56,553 bases of DNA from Burkholderiales bacterium. GTDB lineage: Bacteria > Pseudomonadota > Gammaproteobacteria > Burkholderiales > Burkholderiaceae_C. A model generated the notes under the pieces. That model made no database searches. It was given only the letters and a program-made list of their open reading frames with translations, and was not told where the DNA came from. The position numbers and the translations under genes are program-made. Positions 1-8,345 of the stretch are shown in pieces. Each line of letters begins with the position of its first letter. Positions within the stretch are counted from its first letter, which is position 1. The stretch is from positions 1-56,553 of the forward strand of contig JAEKLF010000049.1 in NCBI GenBank assembly GCA_019509985.1, written 5' to 3'.

Positions 1-2032
1 GCTTCTGCTGGATCAGGCCGTAGAGCGTCATCGCGGCGACCGACTTGGCTGTCGCCGCCAGCATCGCGTTGGTGTTCGCGACGATGGTGCCCATCGTGCC
101 GGCCTGCGTCTCGTCGAAGGTGTTGATGATGGCCGTTGAAAGGCCCGGTGTCGGCGCGAAGGCCGCGGCCGGCACCAGGTGGGCCGCGATGGCCGCACCC
201 ACGGCAGCCTGGATGGCGGCCGTGTTGGTCAGGTCCGTCACGCCGGCTGCGATCGCAATGGCCGCACTCAGCATCTGGATGGCGATGCCCTCGGCCTCGG
301 CCTCGCTCGTCGCCACCAGCGGCTTCAGCGCCGCGAACGACGGCTGGGTGGCCGCGCCGTAGAAGTAGCTGAAGTTGGAGTTGCTGGACACGCCGGCAGT
401 GACGAGGTCGACCATTGCCGGCACGGGCGTGGCGGCATCGAAGTCGGCCATGACGACGCCAGCGTAGAAGGCGTGGATGTCGCCCGTGACGGCGACGACG
501 TTCTTCACGCCCTTGGCCAGCAGCTGGCCCATCAGGTATTTGCGCTCGGCGTTGTAGCCGTCCCACTGGTCGGCATCAAGCAGGAACTTAGCCTTGAAGG
601 CGGCCGGTGCGGCGGGGATCTTGTTGCCGTCGATGCCCATGCGCAGCAGCGAGACCTCGTTGCCCCAGACCTTCCACAGCGCCGTCGACGCGGTCATCGT
701 CTGCGCCCACCAGGTGCGCTGCGCGCCACCGAGGATGCTGACGAGGGCCAGCGGATCGGGCAGCGTTGCACCGGCGTTGATCTTGGCGGCCTCGACGCCG
801 GCCAGCGTCGCCTGCGGCACCATGTAGCGCGCGCCGATGCTGCCGACGGCCTGGCCGGTCAGCGGGCTCGGTGCCGCCTCGGGAATCAGGTGGTCGGCGC
901 GGTACAGGCGCTGGTCGGTCATGACCAGGTGCATTAGCTTGCCGAACTTCAGGTCGCGGTAGATGCGGATGCCGGTGATGCCCTGGCCGGGGTCCAGTGT
1001 GAAGCTGATGTCGGCCGGCATGTTCTCGAACCAGGCCTGGTTGGCGGCCAGGCGGCGCGAGGTCTGGGCGGTGTTGTCGCCGACCTGCGTGGTCGCGTTG
1101 AACGTGCCGTTGTCGTAGGTCTCGCGGTCCTGCCAGCAGTCGTCGCTGAACTCATGGTCGTCCCAGATCGCGACGAAGGCGAAGCGCTCGTGCAGCTTCT
1201 GCAGGCGGGCGTCGGTGCGATAGCGCTTGTAGAGGTAGCGGTAGTCGGTCAGGGTCGTCGCGTACTTGCCGCCGCCGGCCGGCAGGGCCGTGCCGTTGGG
1301 CAGGGCCAGCGCCGCGTGGCCGCTCTCGACGCCACCGGCCTGGTAGTCGGCGCCGACGGCCTCGTAGATGTAGTCGCCGAGGTGGACGATGAAGTCCACG
1401 TTCTCCTGGGCGAGGGCATCCATGCCGGCCCAGTGGTTCACGCTCCAGTCCTGGCAGGAGACGAAGGCGAAGTTCAGCGCCCCGATGTCGGCGTCGTTGG
1501 CGGGCGCGGTCTTGAAGCGGCCCACCTTGGACACGCCGCTGCCGGCGGTGAACTGGTAGTAGTAGACCGTGGCGGGCTGCAGGCCACTGATGCGGTGGCG
1601 CAGCGTGTGGTCGTAGAACTCGTAGACTGGCACGTCGGCCGTGGCCGTGACGGTGCCGCTCAGTGCCGTGGTCGTGCCGAGGTTGGCGCTGTTGTCGGCG
1701 TTGGTGATCTTCAGCGTGACGGTGTAGCTGCCGGCGCCGGTGGCCGTCGTCACGTCATCGGCGCTGGTGGGCACCACGCGGGCCCACAGCACGGCGCCGT
1801 CGGGCTTGGGGTCGCCCGAGGCGACCGACTGCGGGAACTTGTAGGCGCCGCTGGCAGCGGCGGTCGCGGGCAGCGGCGTGCTGGAACCGGGGAAGGTGTC
1901 CGGCAGCGGCTGGATGGGGGTGCCGGCATCGCCACCGCCACCGCAGCCGACGAGGCTGGACAGGGCCGTGGAGGCGGTGATCAGGGCGCCGGCCTGGGCG
2001 GCACTGCGGCGGAGAAAACTACGACGATCCAT
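1..2032 (-). CDS. phoD: Alkaline phosphatase D family lipoprotein, C-terminus cut by window edge
   Basis: Calcineurin-like metallophosphoesterase of the PhoD family, expected to hydrolyse phosphate mono- or diesters outside the cytoplasm. 677 codons are visible and the C-terminus lies beyond base 1. The N-terminus has a twin-arginine motif (RRSFLRR, residues 3-9) followed by a hydrophobic stretch and a lipobox LVGC with Cys30, so it looks like a Tat-exported lipoprotein. Metal-site motifs are visible: FVSCQDW, HLGDYIYE, WDDHEFSDD and VTGDIHAFY. The visible part is already longer than the roughly 580-residue B. subtilis PhoD, mainly through an alanine-rich stretch near the C-terminal end. The ATG at 2032 is preceded by a GAGGAGA ribosome-binding site. 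It starts 13 bp after the FadL-type porin gene, so the two are probably one operon. Confidence 0.9.
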   Translation of the reverse strand, partial: MDRRSFLRRSAAQAGALITASTALSSLVGCGGGGDAGTPIQPLPDTFPGSSTPLPATAAASGAYKFPQSVASGDPKPDGAVLWARVVPTSADDVTTATGAGSYTVTLKITNADNSANLGTTTALSGTVTATADVPVYEFYDHTLRHRISGLQPATVYYYQFTAGSGVSKVGRFKTAPANDADIGALNFAFVSCQDWSVNHWAGMDALAQENVDFIVHLGDYIYEAVGADYQAGGVESGHAALALPNGTALPAGGGKYATTLTDYRYLYKRYRTDARLQKLHERFAFVAIWDDHEFSDDCWQDRETYDNGTFNATTQVGDNTAQTSRRLAANQAWFENMPADISFTLDPGQGITGIRIYRDLKFGKLMHLVMTDQRLYRADHLIPEAAPSPLTGQAVGSIGARYMVPQATLAGVEAAKINAGATLPDPLALVSILGGAQRTWWAQTMTASTALWKVWGNEVSLLRMGIDGNKIPAAPAAFKAKFLLDADQWDGYNAERKYLMGQLLAKGVKNVVAVTGDIHAFYAGVVMADFDAATPVPAMVDLVTAGVSSNSNFSYFYGAATQPSFAALKPLVATSEAEAEGIAIQMLSAAIAIAAGVTDLTNTAAIQAAVGAAIAAHLVPAAAFAPTPGLSTAIINTFDETQAGTMGTIVANTNAMLAATAKSVAAMTLYGLIQQK

Positions 2033-2045
2033 GATGTCCGTCTCC

Positions 2046-3518
2046 TCAGAACTTGTAGTTGAACTGGACACCGAAGATGGTGGCCTTGGAGTAGTAGTTG
2101 CCGCGCGCGGTCGAGTAGGCGCAGTTGCAAGGCGTTTCGCCGTCGCCGTCGTCGGTGGCGTTCATCGCGGCGTCCTTGAGCTTCACGTGGCCGTAGGAGA
2201 AGTCGACGCTGGCGTTGTCCATGAAGGCCCAGTTGGCACCCAGGGCGAGCCAGGTGCGGTGCGAGTCGGGCAGGGCCGGGCTGCGTGTGCTCGAGGGCAC
2301 GGGCGACAGGTCGCGGCTGTAGCCGGTGCGCAGCAGCAGCGAGGGGAAGACCTTCCATTGCGCGCCGAGGGAGACCTTGGTGCTGTCCTTCCAGTGCTCG
2401 GCGGTGATGGAGTCGGCCGTCGAGTTGGCGAAGTCGATGCGCAGCTGTTGCAGGCGCGAATCGCCCGTCCACGTGAAGTCGGCCATGACGGCGACCGTCG
2501 GCGTCAGCTGGTGGAAGCCGTGGATGGAGAACGACTCAGGTGTGCGTACGGACAGGTTGGCGTCGGAGTCGTTATGGTCCAGCGCGGACACGCCGTTGTA
2601 GGGCGCGGCCGTGATGGCGGCCAGCACAGTGGCCGGCAGGTTGCTCGGCTGCGTCCAGTCGGCGTGCCCCTTGAGCTTATGGGCGACGCTGCTGCGGTAG
2701 CTGATGCCGACGCGTGTGTCGGCCGTGGGGTCCCACATCAGCGCGACGTTGAAGCCCAGTCCCCAGTCCTTGCCGTCGACGGCGATGGAGCCGTCGTAGG
2801 CCGAGTTGCCGAAGATCTGGCCGGCCTGCTGCTGCAATTGCAACGCGAGGCCCGGCGCACCGCCCGCGGCCGCCTGGTGGGCGGCGTTCAGAAGGCCGGC
2901 GGCGTACACCGAGGCGTAAGGCACTGCGCGGCGCAGCTTGCCTTCCATGTACTGCACGTTCAGGCCGGCCGCCATCGACAGCTGCTCGTTGGCCTTGAAG
3001 GCGATGTTGGGGTTGAGCGAGATCGATTTCAGCTCGACCTTTTGCAGGTTGTAGCGACCACCCCAGCTGGCCGGGTAATTGAGCTTGGTGCCCCAGGGCA
3101 CGAAGACGCCCAGCCCGTACGCCAGCCCGTTCTCACCTTGATAGCTCAGGTAGGCATGCGGCACCGCCTGGCCCTTGGCGAAGCTCATGGAGTCGCCGAC
3201 CGTGCCGATCTGGCGCGGCTGCAGGCCCGAGCCAGGCAGCGAGATGTAGGAGCCCTCGTCCGTGAAGCGGGTCTTGGGGTCCACGTAGTCCAGCACGCCG
3301 GAGAAATTCCAGCCCTTGAGCCGCGTGATGCCGGCCGGGTTGGCGAACAGCGTGCTCGCGTCGGCGGCCTCGGCGCCGTTGGCATTGGCCGTGCCTTCGG
3401 CGGCGGCGCTCTGGGTGCCGAAGCGGTAGCCGGCGGCCTGAGCCGTCAGGGCCAGCGGCAGCAGCGCGAGGGCGGCGAGCAATGGGCGCAACGCGCCCGC
3501 GGAACGGGGATTCTTCAT
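2046..3518 (-). CDS. OmpP1/FadL family outer-membrane transporter
   Basis: Outer-membrane beta-barrel of the FadL family, which takes up long-chain fatty acids and other hydrophobic compounds. About 490 residues, with a signal peptide ending near TAQAAGYRF and the family hallmark LFANPAGITRLKG close to the mature N-terminus. It ends in aromatic-rich strands finishing VQFNYKF, with a terminal Phe typical of Bam-assembled barrels. The start is placed at 3518 because the encoded signal peptide begins there and GGAGAC lies just upstream; the frame is open further upstream to 3674, but that part looks untranslated. It is followed at 13 bp by the PhoD-like gene. The substrate cannot be read from the sequence. 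Confidence 0.92.
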   Translation of the reverse strand: MKNPRSAGALRPLLAALALLPLALTAQAAGYRFGTQSAAAEGTANANGAEAADASTLFANPAGITRLKGWNFSGVLDYVDPKTRFTDEGSYISLPGSGLQPRQIGTVGDSMSFAKGQAVPHAYLSYQGENGLAYGLGVFVPWGTKLNYPASWGGRYNLQKVELKSISLNPNIAFKANEQLSMAAGLNVQYMEGKLRRAVPYASVYAAGLLNAAHQAAAGGAPGLALQLQQQAGQIFGNSAYDGSIAVDGKDWGLGFNVALMWDPTADTRVGISYRSSVAHKLKGHADWTQPSNLPATVLAAITAAPYNGVSALDHNDSDANLSVRTPESFSIHGFHQLTPTVAVMADFTWTGDSRLQQLRIDFANSTADSITAEHWKDSTKVSLGAQWKVFPSLLLRTGYSRDLSPVPSSTRSPALPDSHRTWLALGANWAFMDNASVDFSYGHVKLKDAAMNATDDGDGETPCNCAYSTARGNYYSKATIFGVQFNYKF

Positions 3519-3597
3519 GATGGTCTTGTCTCCGGTAATCGTGCGTAACCGGCGCGAATTGTGCGCAGCCTCGGTGTCACCCGCAGGACAAACCCCT

Positions 3598-3612
3598 CCA
3601 GGGAAACCCTGG
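3598..3612. promoter_or_regulatory. Palindrome CCAGGGAAACCCTGG upstream of the FadL-type gene
   Basis: A perfect 6-bp inverted repeat with a 3-bp centre, 80 bp upstream of the porin start codon. The spacing suits a regulator-binding site, and the adjacent sequence (AACCCCTCCAGGG) partly repeats the half-site. No matching regulator was identified, so the role is inferred. A second inverted repeat, GCCGGCC/GGCCGGC, lies at 3634-3655, nearer the dehydrogenase stop codon. Confidence 0.3.
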
Positions 3613-3670
3613 ATTGGGTGGGCCTCTCTAGAAGCCGGCCACTGTGGCGGCCGGCCCTCCAGGGGATTGC

Positions 3671-4726
3671 TCAATCGGCGCGTACGAGCTTGGAACGCGC
3701 CCAGTCATCGGCCACGCGGGCCGGCGTCGAGTCGGCCGTTTGCACGCGCTGCAGCAGCTCTTGCACGCGCTCGGCAATCTTGCTGACTTCGGCCATGACC
3801 TTGGCTTCCTCGCCTTCGCCGCGGTACTCACGCGCGACGCTGATGATGCCGCCGGCGTTCACCAGGTAGTCGGGCAGGTAGCAGATGCCGCGGCGCTGCA
3901 GCGCGTCGCCGTCGTCGGGCGTGGCGAGCTGGTTGTTGGCGGCGCCGGCCACGAGCTTGGCGCGCAGCGTCGGCACCGTCTGCTCGTTCAGCGAAGCGCC
4001 CAGCGCGCAGGGCGCCAGCACGTCGACATCGGCGGCCAGGATCTCGGCCACGCTGGCCCGCACCGCGCCGAACTGGGCCACCGCGCGCTCGACCTTGGCC
4101 GCGTCCACGTCGGCGACGATCAGCCTGGCGCCGGCCTTGTGCAGGAACTCGGCCAGATGCCAACCAACGGCGCCCAGGCCCTGCAATGCGACACGCACGC
4201 CTTCCAGCGATTGGCGGCCCAGCACGAGGCGGGCGCCGGCCTGGATGGAGACGAACACGCCCCAGGCCGTCTTGGGGCTGGGATCGCCGCCGAAGGCACC
4301 TTCGCGCGGGATGCCGCTGACGTAGGAGGTTTGCGACTGCATGCCGCGCATGTCGGCGGTCGTCGTGCCGACGTCTTCGGCCGTGATGTAGGCGCCGTTC
4401 AGCGACTGCACCGCGCGGCCGAAAGCGGCGAACAGGGCGGGGCGGTCGAAGGCGCCCTCGGGCTTCAGGATGACGGCCTTGCCGCCGCCGAAGGGCAGGT
4501 CGGCCAGCGCGTTCTTCAGGCTCATGCCCTGCGACAGGCGCAGCGCGTCGTTCAGCGCGGCGGCCTCGGATTCGTAGTGCCACAGGCGGCAGCCGCCGAA
4601 GGCCGGACCACGCGCGGTGCTGTGCACGGCCAGGATGGCCTTGAGGCCGGTGGCCGGGTCAGTGGCGAGCAATACGCGCTCATGGGCGGTTTGCTCGGGC
4701 AGGCCGAAGAGGGAAGAGGGATTCAT
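3671..4726 (-). CDS. Leu/Glu/Phe/Val dehydrogenase
   Basis: NAD-dependent amino-acid dehydrogenase of the leucine/phenylalanine/valine group, interconverting a branched or aromatic L-amino acid and its 2-oxo acid plus ammonia. About 351 residues, the usual length. The N-terminal catalytic domain shows GPAFGGCRLW and LPFGGGKAVI, where the active-site lysines of the family sit. The Rossmann domain shows VALQGLGAVGWHLAEFL, and NAGGIISVA is near the C-terminus. The ATG at 4726 is chosen because the family motif begins shortly after it; an upstream TTG extension is unlikely. A terminator-like hairpin separates it from the upstream dioxygenase gene, so it may have its own promoter. Exact substrate specificity is not visible. 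Confidence 0.88.
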   Translation of the reverse strand: MNPSSLFGLPEQTAHERVLLATDPATGLKAILAVHSTARGPAFGGCRLWHYESEAAALNDALRLSQGMSLKNALADLPFGGGKAVILKPEGAFDRPALFAAFGRAVQSLNGAYITAEDVGTTTADMRGMQSQTSYVSGIPREGAFGGDPSPKTAWGVFVSIQAGARLVLGRQSLEGVRVALQGLGAVGWHLAEFLHKAGARLIVADVDAAKVERAVAQFGAVRASVAEILAADVDVLAPCALGASLNEQTVPTLRAKLVAGAANNQLATPDDGDALQRRGICYLPDYLVNAGGIISVAREYRGEGEEAKVMAEVSKIAERVQELLQRVQTADSTPARVADDWARSKLVRAD

Positions 4727-4736
4727 GACGGTCAGG

Positions 4737-4785
4737 CGCTTTTGGCGCGGCAGTGAAAGAAGAACGGCCACGCTTTTGGCGCGGC
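4737..4785. repeat. 15-bp direct repeat CGCTTTTGGCGCGGC
   Basis: Two identical 15-bp copies at 4737-4751 and 4771-4785, 34 bp apart, in the short gap between the dehydrogenase and dioxygenase genes. The right copy overlaps the terminator-like hairpin at 4764-4788, so the left copy may be a duplicated remnant of it. Confidence 0.6.
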
Positions 4786-4788
4786 CGT
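4754..4788 (-). terminator. Probable terminator after the dioxygenase gene
   Basis: On the minus strand ACGGCC and GGCCGT (4783-4788 and 4764-4769) can pair, followed by the T-rich tract TTCTTCTTTC. It lies 25 bp past the dioxygenase stop codon and just before the dehydrogenase gene. The U-tract is interrupted, so termination may be partial. Confidence 0.45.
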
Positions 4789-4812
4789 CCGGGAGTTTAT
4801 CGGGCCGGGGCT

Positions 4813-5541
4813 TCAGGGACCCTGGAAACCACCGCTGCGCAGGGTGATGACCAGCGTGTCGCGCCAGCCGCGCTCGCCGGCCGCCAGCGGCTGGATGGGC
4901 GTGGTCTCATGGATGACGCGGGCGTCGTCCAGCAGCAGCGTGGTCCAGGGCTCGGTCATCGTGAAGCGCTGACCGGCCGGGCCGGCGGCGTCGAAGACGC
5001 GAGACTCACCGCCCTTGATGCCGTGCCGGCCGACGAAGAGCACGGCCACCAGGTCCACGCCGTCACGGTGCGCGCCCTCGGGCGTCGGCCGGCCGATGCC
5101 GTCGCTGGTGTCGATGCGAAACGGGTGGGCCTCGATGAACCAGGGCTGCTCGCCCTTCAGCGCCGACGCCGTGCGGGCCAGGCCGAGCAGCAGCGCGGTC
5201 CAGGCGGGCGAATTGACCATCTCCTGCGCCAGGGGCACGAACCAGCGCTGGATGCCGCCATGCAGCGCGTTGTAGTCCAGCGGCTGCCAGTGGGCCCGAT
5301 GGGGGCTGAGCGTCAGCGTGCCGCCCTCGGCGACGAAGCAGCCATGGCGGCGGAAGCGGTAGCGGCCACCGTCGCGCAGATAGCCGTCGGGCGGCAGGTC
5401 ATCCCAGCAGGGCTTGAGCGCGTCCAGCTCGTCGGCGGAAACGCCCAGCACCTTCAGTGAGCTCGGCGCCAGCACGGCCTCGCCGTCGCGCTTGAGCGCG
5501 TCGACCAGTTCGGCAACGGGGGTCCACGGCGGCTGGAACAT
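4813..5541 (-). CDS. 2OG-Fe dioxygenase family protein
   Basis: Predicted 2-oxoglutarate/Fe(II)-dependent dioxygenase of the small 2OG-Fe_Oxy_2 type; the family includes bacterial free-amino-acid hydroxylases such as isoleucine dioxygenase. 242 residues. The iron triad can be read as His158-x-Asp160 in GAHRDGVD and distal His211 in ARVIHETTP, with a downstream Arg (RDTLVITL, Arg227) placed to bind 2-oxoglutarate. Its start codon overlaps the stop of the upstream flavin reductase by one base (TGATG), so the two are translationally coupled. The substrate is not known. The neighbouring amino-acid dehydrogenase makes a free amino acid plausible, but that is inference. Confidence 0.8.
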   Translation of the reverse strand: MFQPPWTPVAELVDALKRDGEAVLAPSSLKVLGVSADELDALKPCWDDLPPDGYLRDGGRYRFRRHGCFVAEGGTLTLSPHRAHWQPLDYNALHGGIQRWFVPLAQEMVNSPAWTALLLGLARTASALKGEQPWFIEAHPFRIDTSDGIGRPTPEGAHRDGVDLVAVLFVGRHGIKGGESRVFDAAGPAGQRFTMTEPWTTLLLDDARVIHETTPIQPLAAGERGWRDTLVITLRSGGFQGP

Positions 5542-6560
5542 CAGTGCTTGTCTGCTTCGGAGGTGAATGCGTCGGCGTAGAACTCATCCTCGGGCAGCTT
5601 GCACTGCGCGACGAAATCCTTGTGCGCCGAGTCCACCATGATGGGCGCGCCGCAGGCATAGACCTGATGGCCCGACAGGTCCGGCAGGTCGGCCATGACA
5701 GCCTGGTGGACGAAGCCGCTGCGGCCCGTCCAGCCCGGCTCGGGCTCGGACAGCACAGGCACATAGCTCAGCTGTGGCCACTCGGCGGCGACCTGGGCGA
5801 CCCAGTCGCTCAGGTAGAGGTCGGCCTGCTTGCGGGCGCCCCAGTACAGGACCATGGGCCGCTGCGAGCCGATGTGGCGGGCTCGTTCGATGATGGCCTT
5901 GATGGGCGCAAAGCCCGTGCCGCTGGCCAGCAGCACGATGGGCTTGTCGCTGTCCTCGCGCAGGAAGAAGCTGCCGAAGGGGCCTTCCATGCGCAGGATG
6001 TCCTTCTCCTTCAGTGCGCCGAAGACGTGGTCGGTGAACTTGCCGCCGGGCATGTGGCGGATGTGCAGCTCGATCTGGCCGGGCAGGCTGTGCGGCGCGT
6101 TGGCCATCGAGTAGCTGCGGCGCGAACCGTCGCGCAGGATGAACTCGACGTACTGGCCGGCGCGGAACTGGAAGTTCTGGTTGGCGGCGAGCTGCATCGT
6201 CAGCACGGCCACGTCGGCGGCGGGGCGGGCGATGGCGACGACGCGGGTCGGCAGCTTCAGCACGGGGAACTCGCCGGCGCCGGGCACCGTGCGCGCCTCG
6301 ACGGTGCAGTCCGTCTGCGGTCGGGCGCAGCAGGTCAGGATGAAGCCGGCTGCCTCGTCCTCGGCGGACAGTGCCTTGGGCTGGTGGTTGCCGTGGATGA
6401 CGGCGCCTTCGAGCAGCTTGCTCTTGCAGGAGCCGCAGGCGCCGTCCTTGCAGCCGTAGGGCAGGCCCACGCCGTTGCGGATGGCCGCGGCAAGCAGGGT
6501 GTCGTCGCCCTCGGTCGTGTAGACGCGGCCGGCGGGCTGGATGGTGATCTGGTGGGACAT
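5541..6560 (-). CDS. 2Fe-2S ferredoxin / FAD-NAD(P)H oxidoreductase (CDP-6-deoxy-delta-3,4-glucoseen reductase-like)
   Basis: Single-chain electron-transfer reductase. An N-terminal plant-type 2Fe-2S domain has ligands in YGCKDGACGSCKSK and later in ILTCCARP. An FAD domain follows with GQYVEFILRDGSRRSYSMAN, then an NAD(P) domain with VLLASGTGFAPIKAI and a C-terminal VYACGAPIMVD. Such proteins pass electrons from NAD(P)H to an oxygenase or dehydratase; most annotated homologues are called CDP-6-deoxy-glucoseen reductase, but no deoxysugar genes lie nearby. About 339 residues. The ATG at 6560 fits the domain start; an upstream TTG is less likely. It is coupled to the following dioxygenase gene by overlapping stop and start. 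Confidence 0.88.
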   Translation of the reverse strand: MSHQITIQPAGRVYTTEGDDTLLAAAIRNGVGLPYGCKDGACGSCKSKLLEGAVIHGNHQPKALSAEDEAAGFILTCCARPQTDCTVEARTVPGAGEFPVLKLPTRVVAIARPAADVAVLTMQLAANQNFQFRAGQYVEFILRDGSRRSYSMANAPHSLPGQIELHIRHMPGGKFTDHVFGALKEKDILRMEGPFGSFFLREDSDKPIVLLASGTGFAPIKAIIERARHIGSQRPMVLYWGARKQADLYLSDWVAQVAAEWPQLSYVPVLSEPEPGWTGRSGFVHQAVMADLPDLSGHQVYACGAPIMVDSAHKDFVAQCKLPEDEFYADAFTSEADKH

Positions 6561-6635
6561 GGCTTCCAAAAAGCAGCGGCCCCGCAGGTCAATCCCGGGG
6601 CCGTAGACTGCCCGCCATTTTGCCCGACCCCTGGC

Positions 6636-7496
6636 ATGACCCCACGACTGTTGATCATTGGCTGCGGCGACGTCGGCCTGCGCGTGCTGAAGCTACTGGC
6701 CGGCCGCTGGCGCGTGTTCGCGTTGACCTCCAGCCCGGCGCGGGCTCCCATGCTGCGCGCCGCCGGCGCCGTGCCGCTGGTGGGAAACCTCGACGAACCG
6801 GCAACGCTGGCTCGGCTGGCCGGCATGGCCGACCTCGTGCTGCACCTGGCGCCGCCGGCGCGTGACGGCGACGCGGACACGCGCACGCGCCAACTGCTCG
6901 CCGCACTGGCACGCAAACCGCCCATGGCGCTGGTGTACGCCAGCACGACCGGCATTTACGGCGACTGCGGCGGCGCACTCATCAACGAGACGCGCGCCCC
7001 GAACCCCGCCACCGACCGCGCGCGCCGACGTGTCGATGCCGAGGCTCAGCTGCGCGCTTTCGGTCGCCGCCACGGCACCCGAGTGAGCTTGTTGCGCATC
7101 CCTGGCATCTACGCCCGCGACCGCGAGGGCGGCCATCCGCGTGAGCGGCTTGAGCGCGGCACGCCGGTGCTGAAGCGCGAGGACGACGTGTTCACCAACC
7201 ACATTCAGGCCGACGACTTGGCTCGTGCCTGCCTGCTCACGCTGCTGCGTGGCCTGCCGCAGCGCGCCGTGAACGTCTGCGACGACAGCCAGTTGCTGAT
7301 GGGCGACTACTTCGACCTCGCCGCTGACTTGGCGGGCCTGCCGCGACCCGAGCGCATCTCGCGCGCCGAGGCGGCCGAGCGCATGGGCGCGATGCAGCTG
7401 AGTTTCTGGAGCGAATCGCGCCGGCTTGGCAATGGCCGGCTCAAGCGAGAGTTGCGTCTGAAGCTGCGCTATCCGACGCCGAAGGAAGGTCTCTAG
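6636..7496 (+). CDS. NAD(P)-dependent epimerase/reductase, SDR family
   Basis: Extended short-chain dehydrogenase fold, 286 residues. The nucleotide-binding motif is GCGDVGLRVL near the N-terminus (residues about 9-18), and the active-site region reads YASTTGIYGDCGG, with the Ser/Thr-Tyr pattern of atypical SDRs such as the YeeZ group. The middle holds RIPGIYARDREGG and a cofactor-pocket segment VFTNHIQADDLARA. The substrate is unknown. It is transcribed divergently from the flavin reductase gene and its 3' end overlaps the convergent rhomboid gene by four bases. Confidence 0.85.
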   Translation: MTPRLLIIGCGDVGLRVLKLLAGRWRVFALTSSPARAPMLRAAGAVPLVGNLDEPATLARLAGMADLVLHLAPPARDGDADTRTRQLLAALARKPPMALVYASTTGIYGDCGGALINETRAPNPATDRARRRVDAEAQLRAFGRRHGTRVSLLRIPGIYARDREGGHPRERLERGTPVLKREDDVFTNHIQADDLARACLLTLLRGLPQRAVNVCDDSQLLMGDYFDLAADLAGLPRPERISRAEAAERMGAMQLSFWSESRRLGNGRLKRELRLKLRYPTPKEGL

Positions 7497-8074
7497 CCGC
7501 GGCGCCGCGGCCGGCGCCAATAGCGGATCAGCAACCAGGCGCCCAGCATGCCGCCGAGGTGGGCAAAGTGAGCGATGCCGCTGGCACCGTTGAAGCCCAG
7601 GATGAGCTCCAGGCCGCCGAAGATGGCCACGAAGTACTTGGCCTTCATCGGGATGGGTGGGATCAGCGGCACGATGATGCGGTTGGGAAACAGCATGCCG
7701 AACGACAGCAGCAAGCCGAAGATCGCGCCCGAGGCACCCACGGTCGGCGAGCTGGAGTCAATGGCCCAGGTGAAGAGCAGTTGCACGGCCGCCGCGCTCA
7801 GCGTGCTGGCCACCAGGATCTGCGTGTAGCGCTTCGGCCCCCAGACGCGCTCCAGTTCGCCGCCGAACATCCACAGCCCCAGCATGTTGAACAGCAGGTG
7901 GGTGAAGCTGCCATGCAGAAAGGCGTAGCTGACCACCTGCCAGGGCATGAAGAGCCCGGAGGCCAGCGGCCACAGCTCGAACCAGAGGGCCAGATGGGGA
8001 AAGAGCTCGAAGAAGCAGAAAAAGCCAACGCAAGCCAGCAGGAAGGCTCGGGTGACCGGAGGCAGCGGGGGCAT
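7493..8074 (-). CDS. Rhomboid family intramembrane serine protease
   Basis: Inner-membrane protease that cleaves transmembrane segments of other proteins. 193 residues with six predicted membrane spans. The catalytic serine is in GASGAIFG (Ser115), the catalytic histidine in HFAHLGG (His172), and the oxyanion-side motif HLLFNMLGLW (Asn63) is in the second span. It has no extra cytosolic domain, so it is a minimal bacterial rhomboid. The ATG at 8074 is preferred over an upstream start because it sits just before the first hydrophobic segment. No substrate is evident in the neighbourhood. Confidence 0.92.
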   Translation of the reverse strand: MPPLPPVTRAFLLACVGFFCFFELFPHLALWFELWPLASGLFMPWQVVSYAFLHGSFTHLLFNMLGLWMFGGELERVWGPKRYTQILVASTLSAAAVQLLFTWAIDSSSPTVGASGAIFGLLLSFGMLFPNRIIVPLIPPIPMKAKYFVAIFGGLELILGFNGASGIAHFAHLGGMLGAWLLIRYWRRPRRRG

Positions 8075-8168
8075 GAGGTCGCGGCGGTGCACCCCAGGGG
8101 GCGCCTGCACCGGGAGGGCCGATGCTTACGATTTGAGTGTATGCCAGGGAACTGGCCGCCGTTTCGCC

Positions 8169-8253
8169 TGGTGCCCGGGGCCGGACTCGAACCGGCACAC
8201 CTTGCGGCGGGGGATTTTGAGTCCCCTGCGTCTACCGATTTCGCCACCCGGGC
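8169..8253 (-). tRNA. tRNA-Leu (anticodon CAA)
   Basis: 85 nt including an encoded CCA. The acceptor stem GCCCGGG pairs with CCCGGGC, the T arm contains GGTTCGAGTCC, and the anticodon stem GGGGA/TCCCC encloses loop CTCAAAA, giving anticodon CAA for UUG codons. A long variable arm, as expected for a class II leucine tRNA, is present. Confidence 0.96.
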
Positions 8254-8345
8254 CCGTCGGAAACAGCTTCTCTCTCTTCACGAGAGGGGCGGATTATGCA
8301 CTCGCCAAGCGTCGGGCCATCGGCCCGCTGCCACAATCGCCCGCC

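Noticed and set aside
8169..8253. Possible integration site at tRNA-Leu
   Set aside because: No integrase gene and no second copy of the tRNA 3' end seen in the window.
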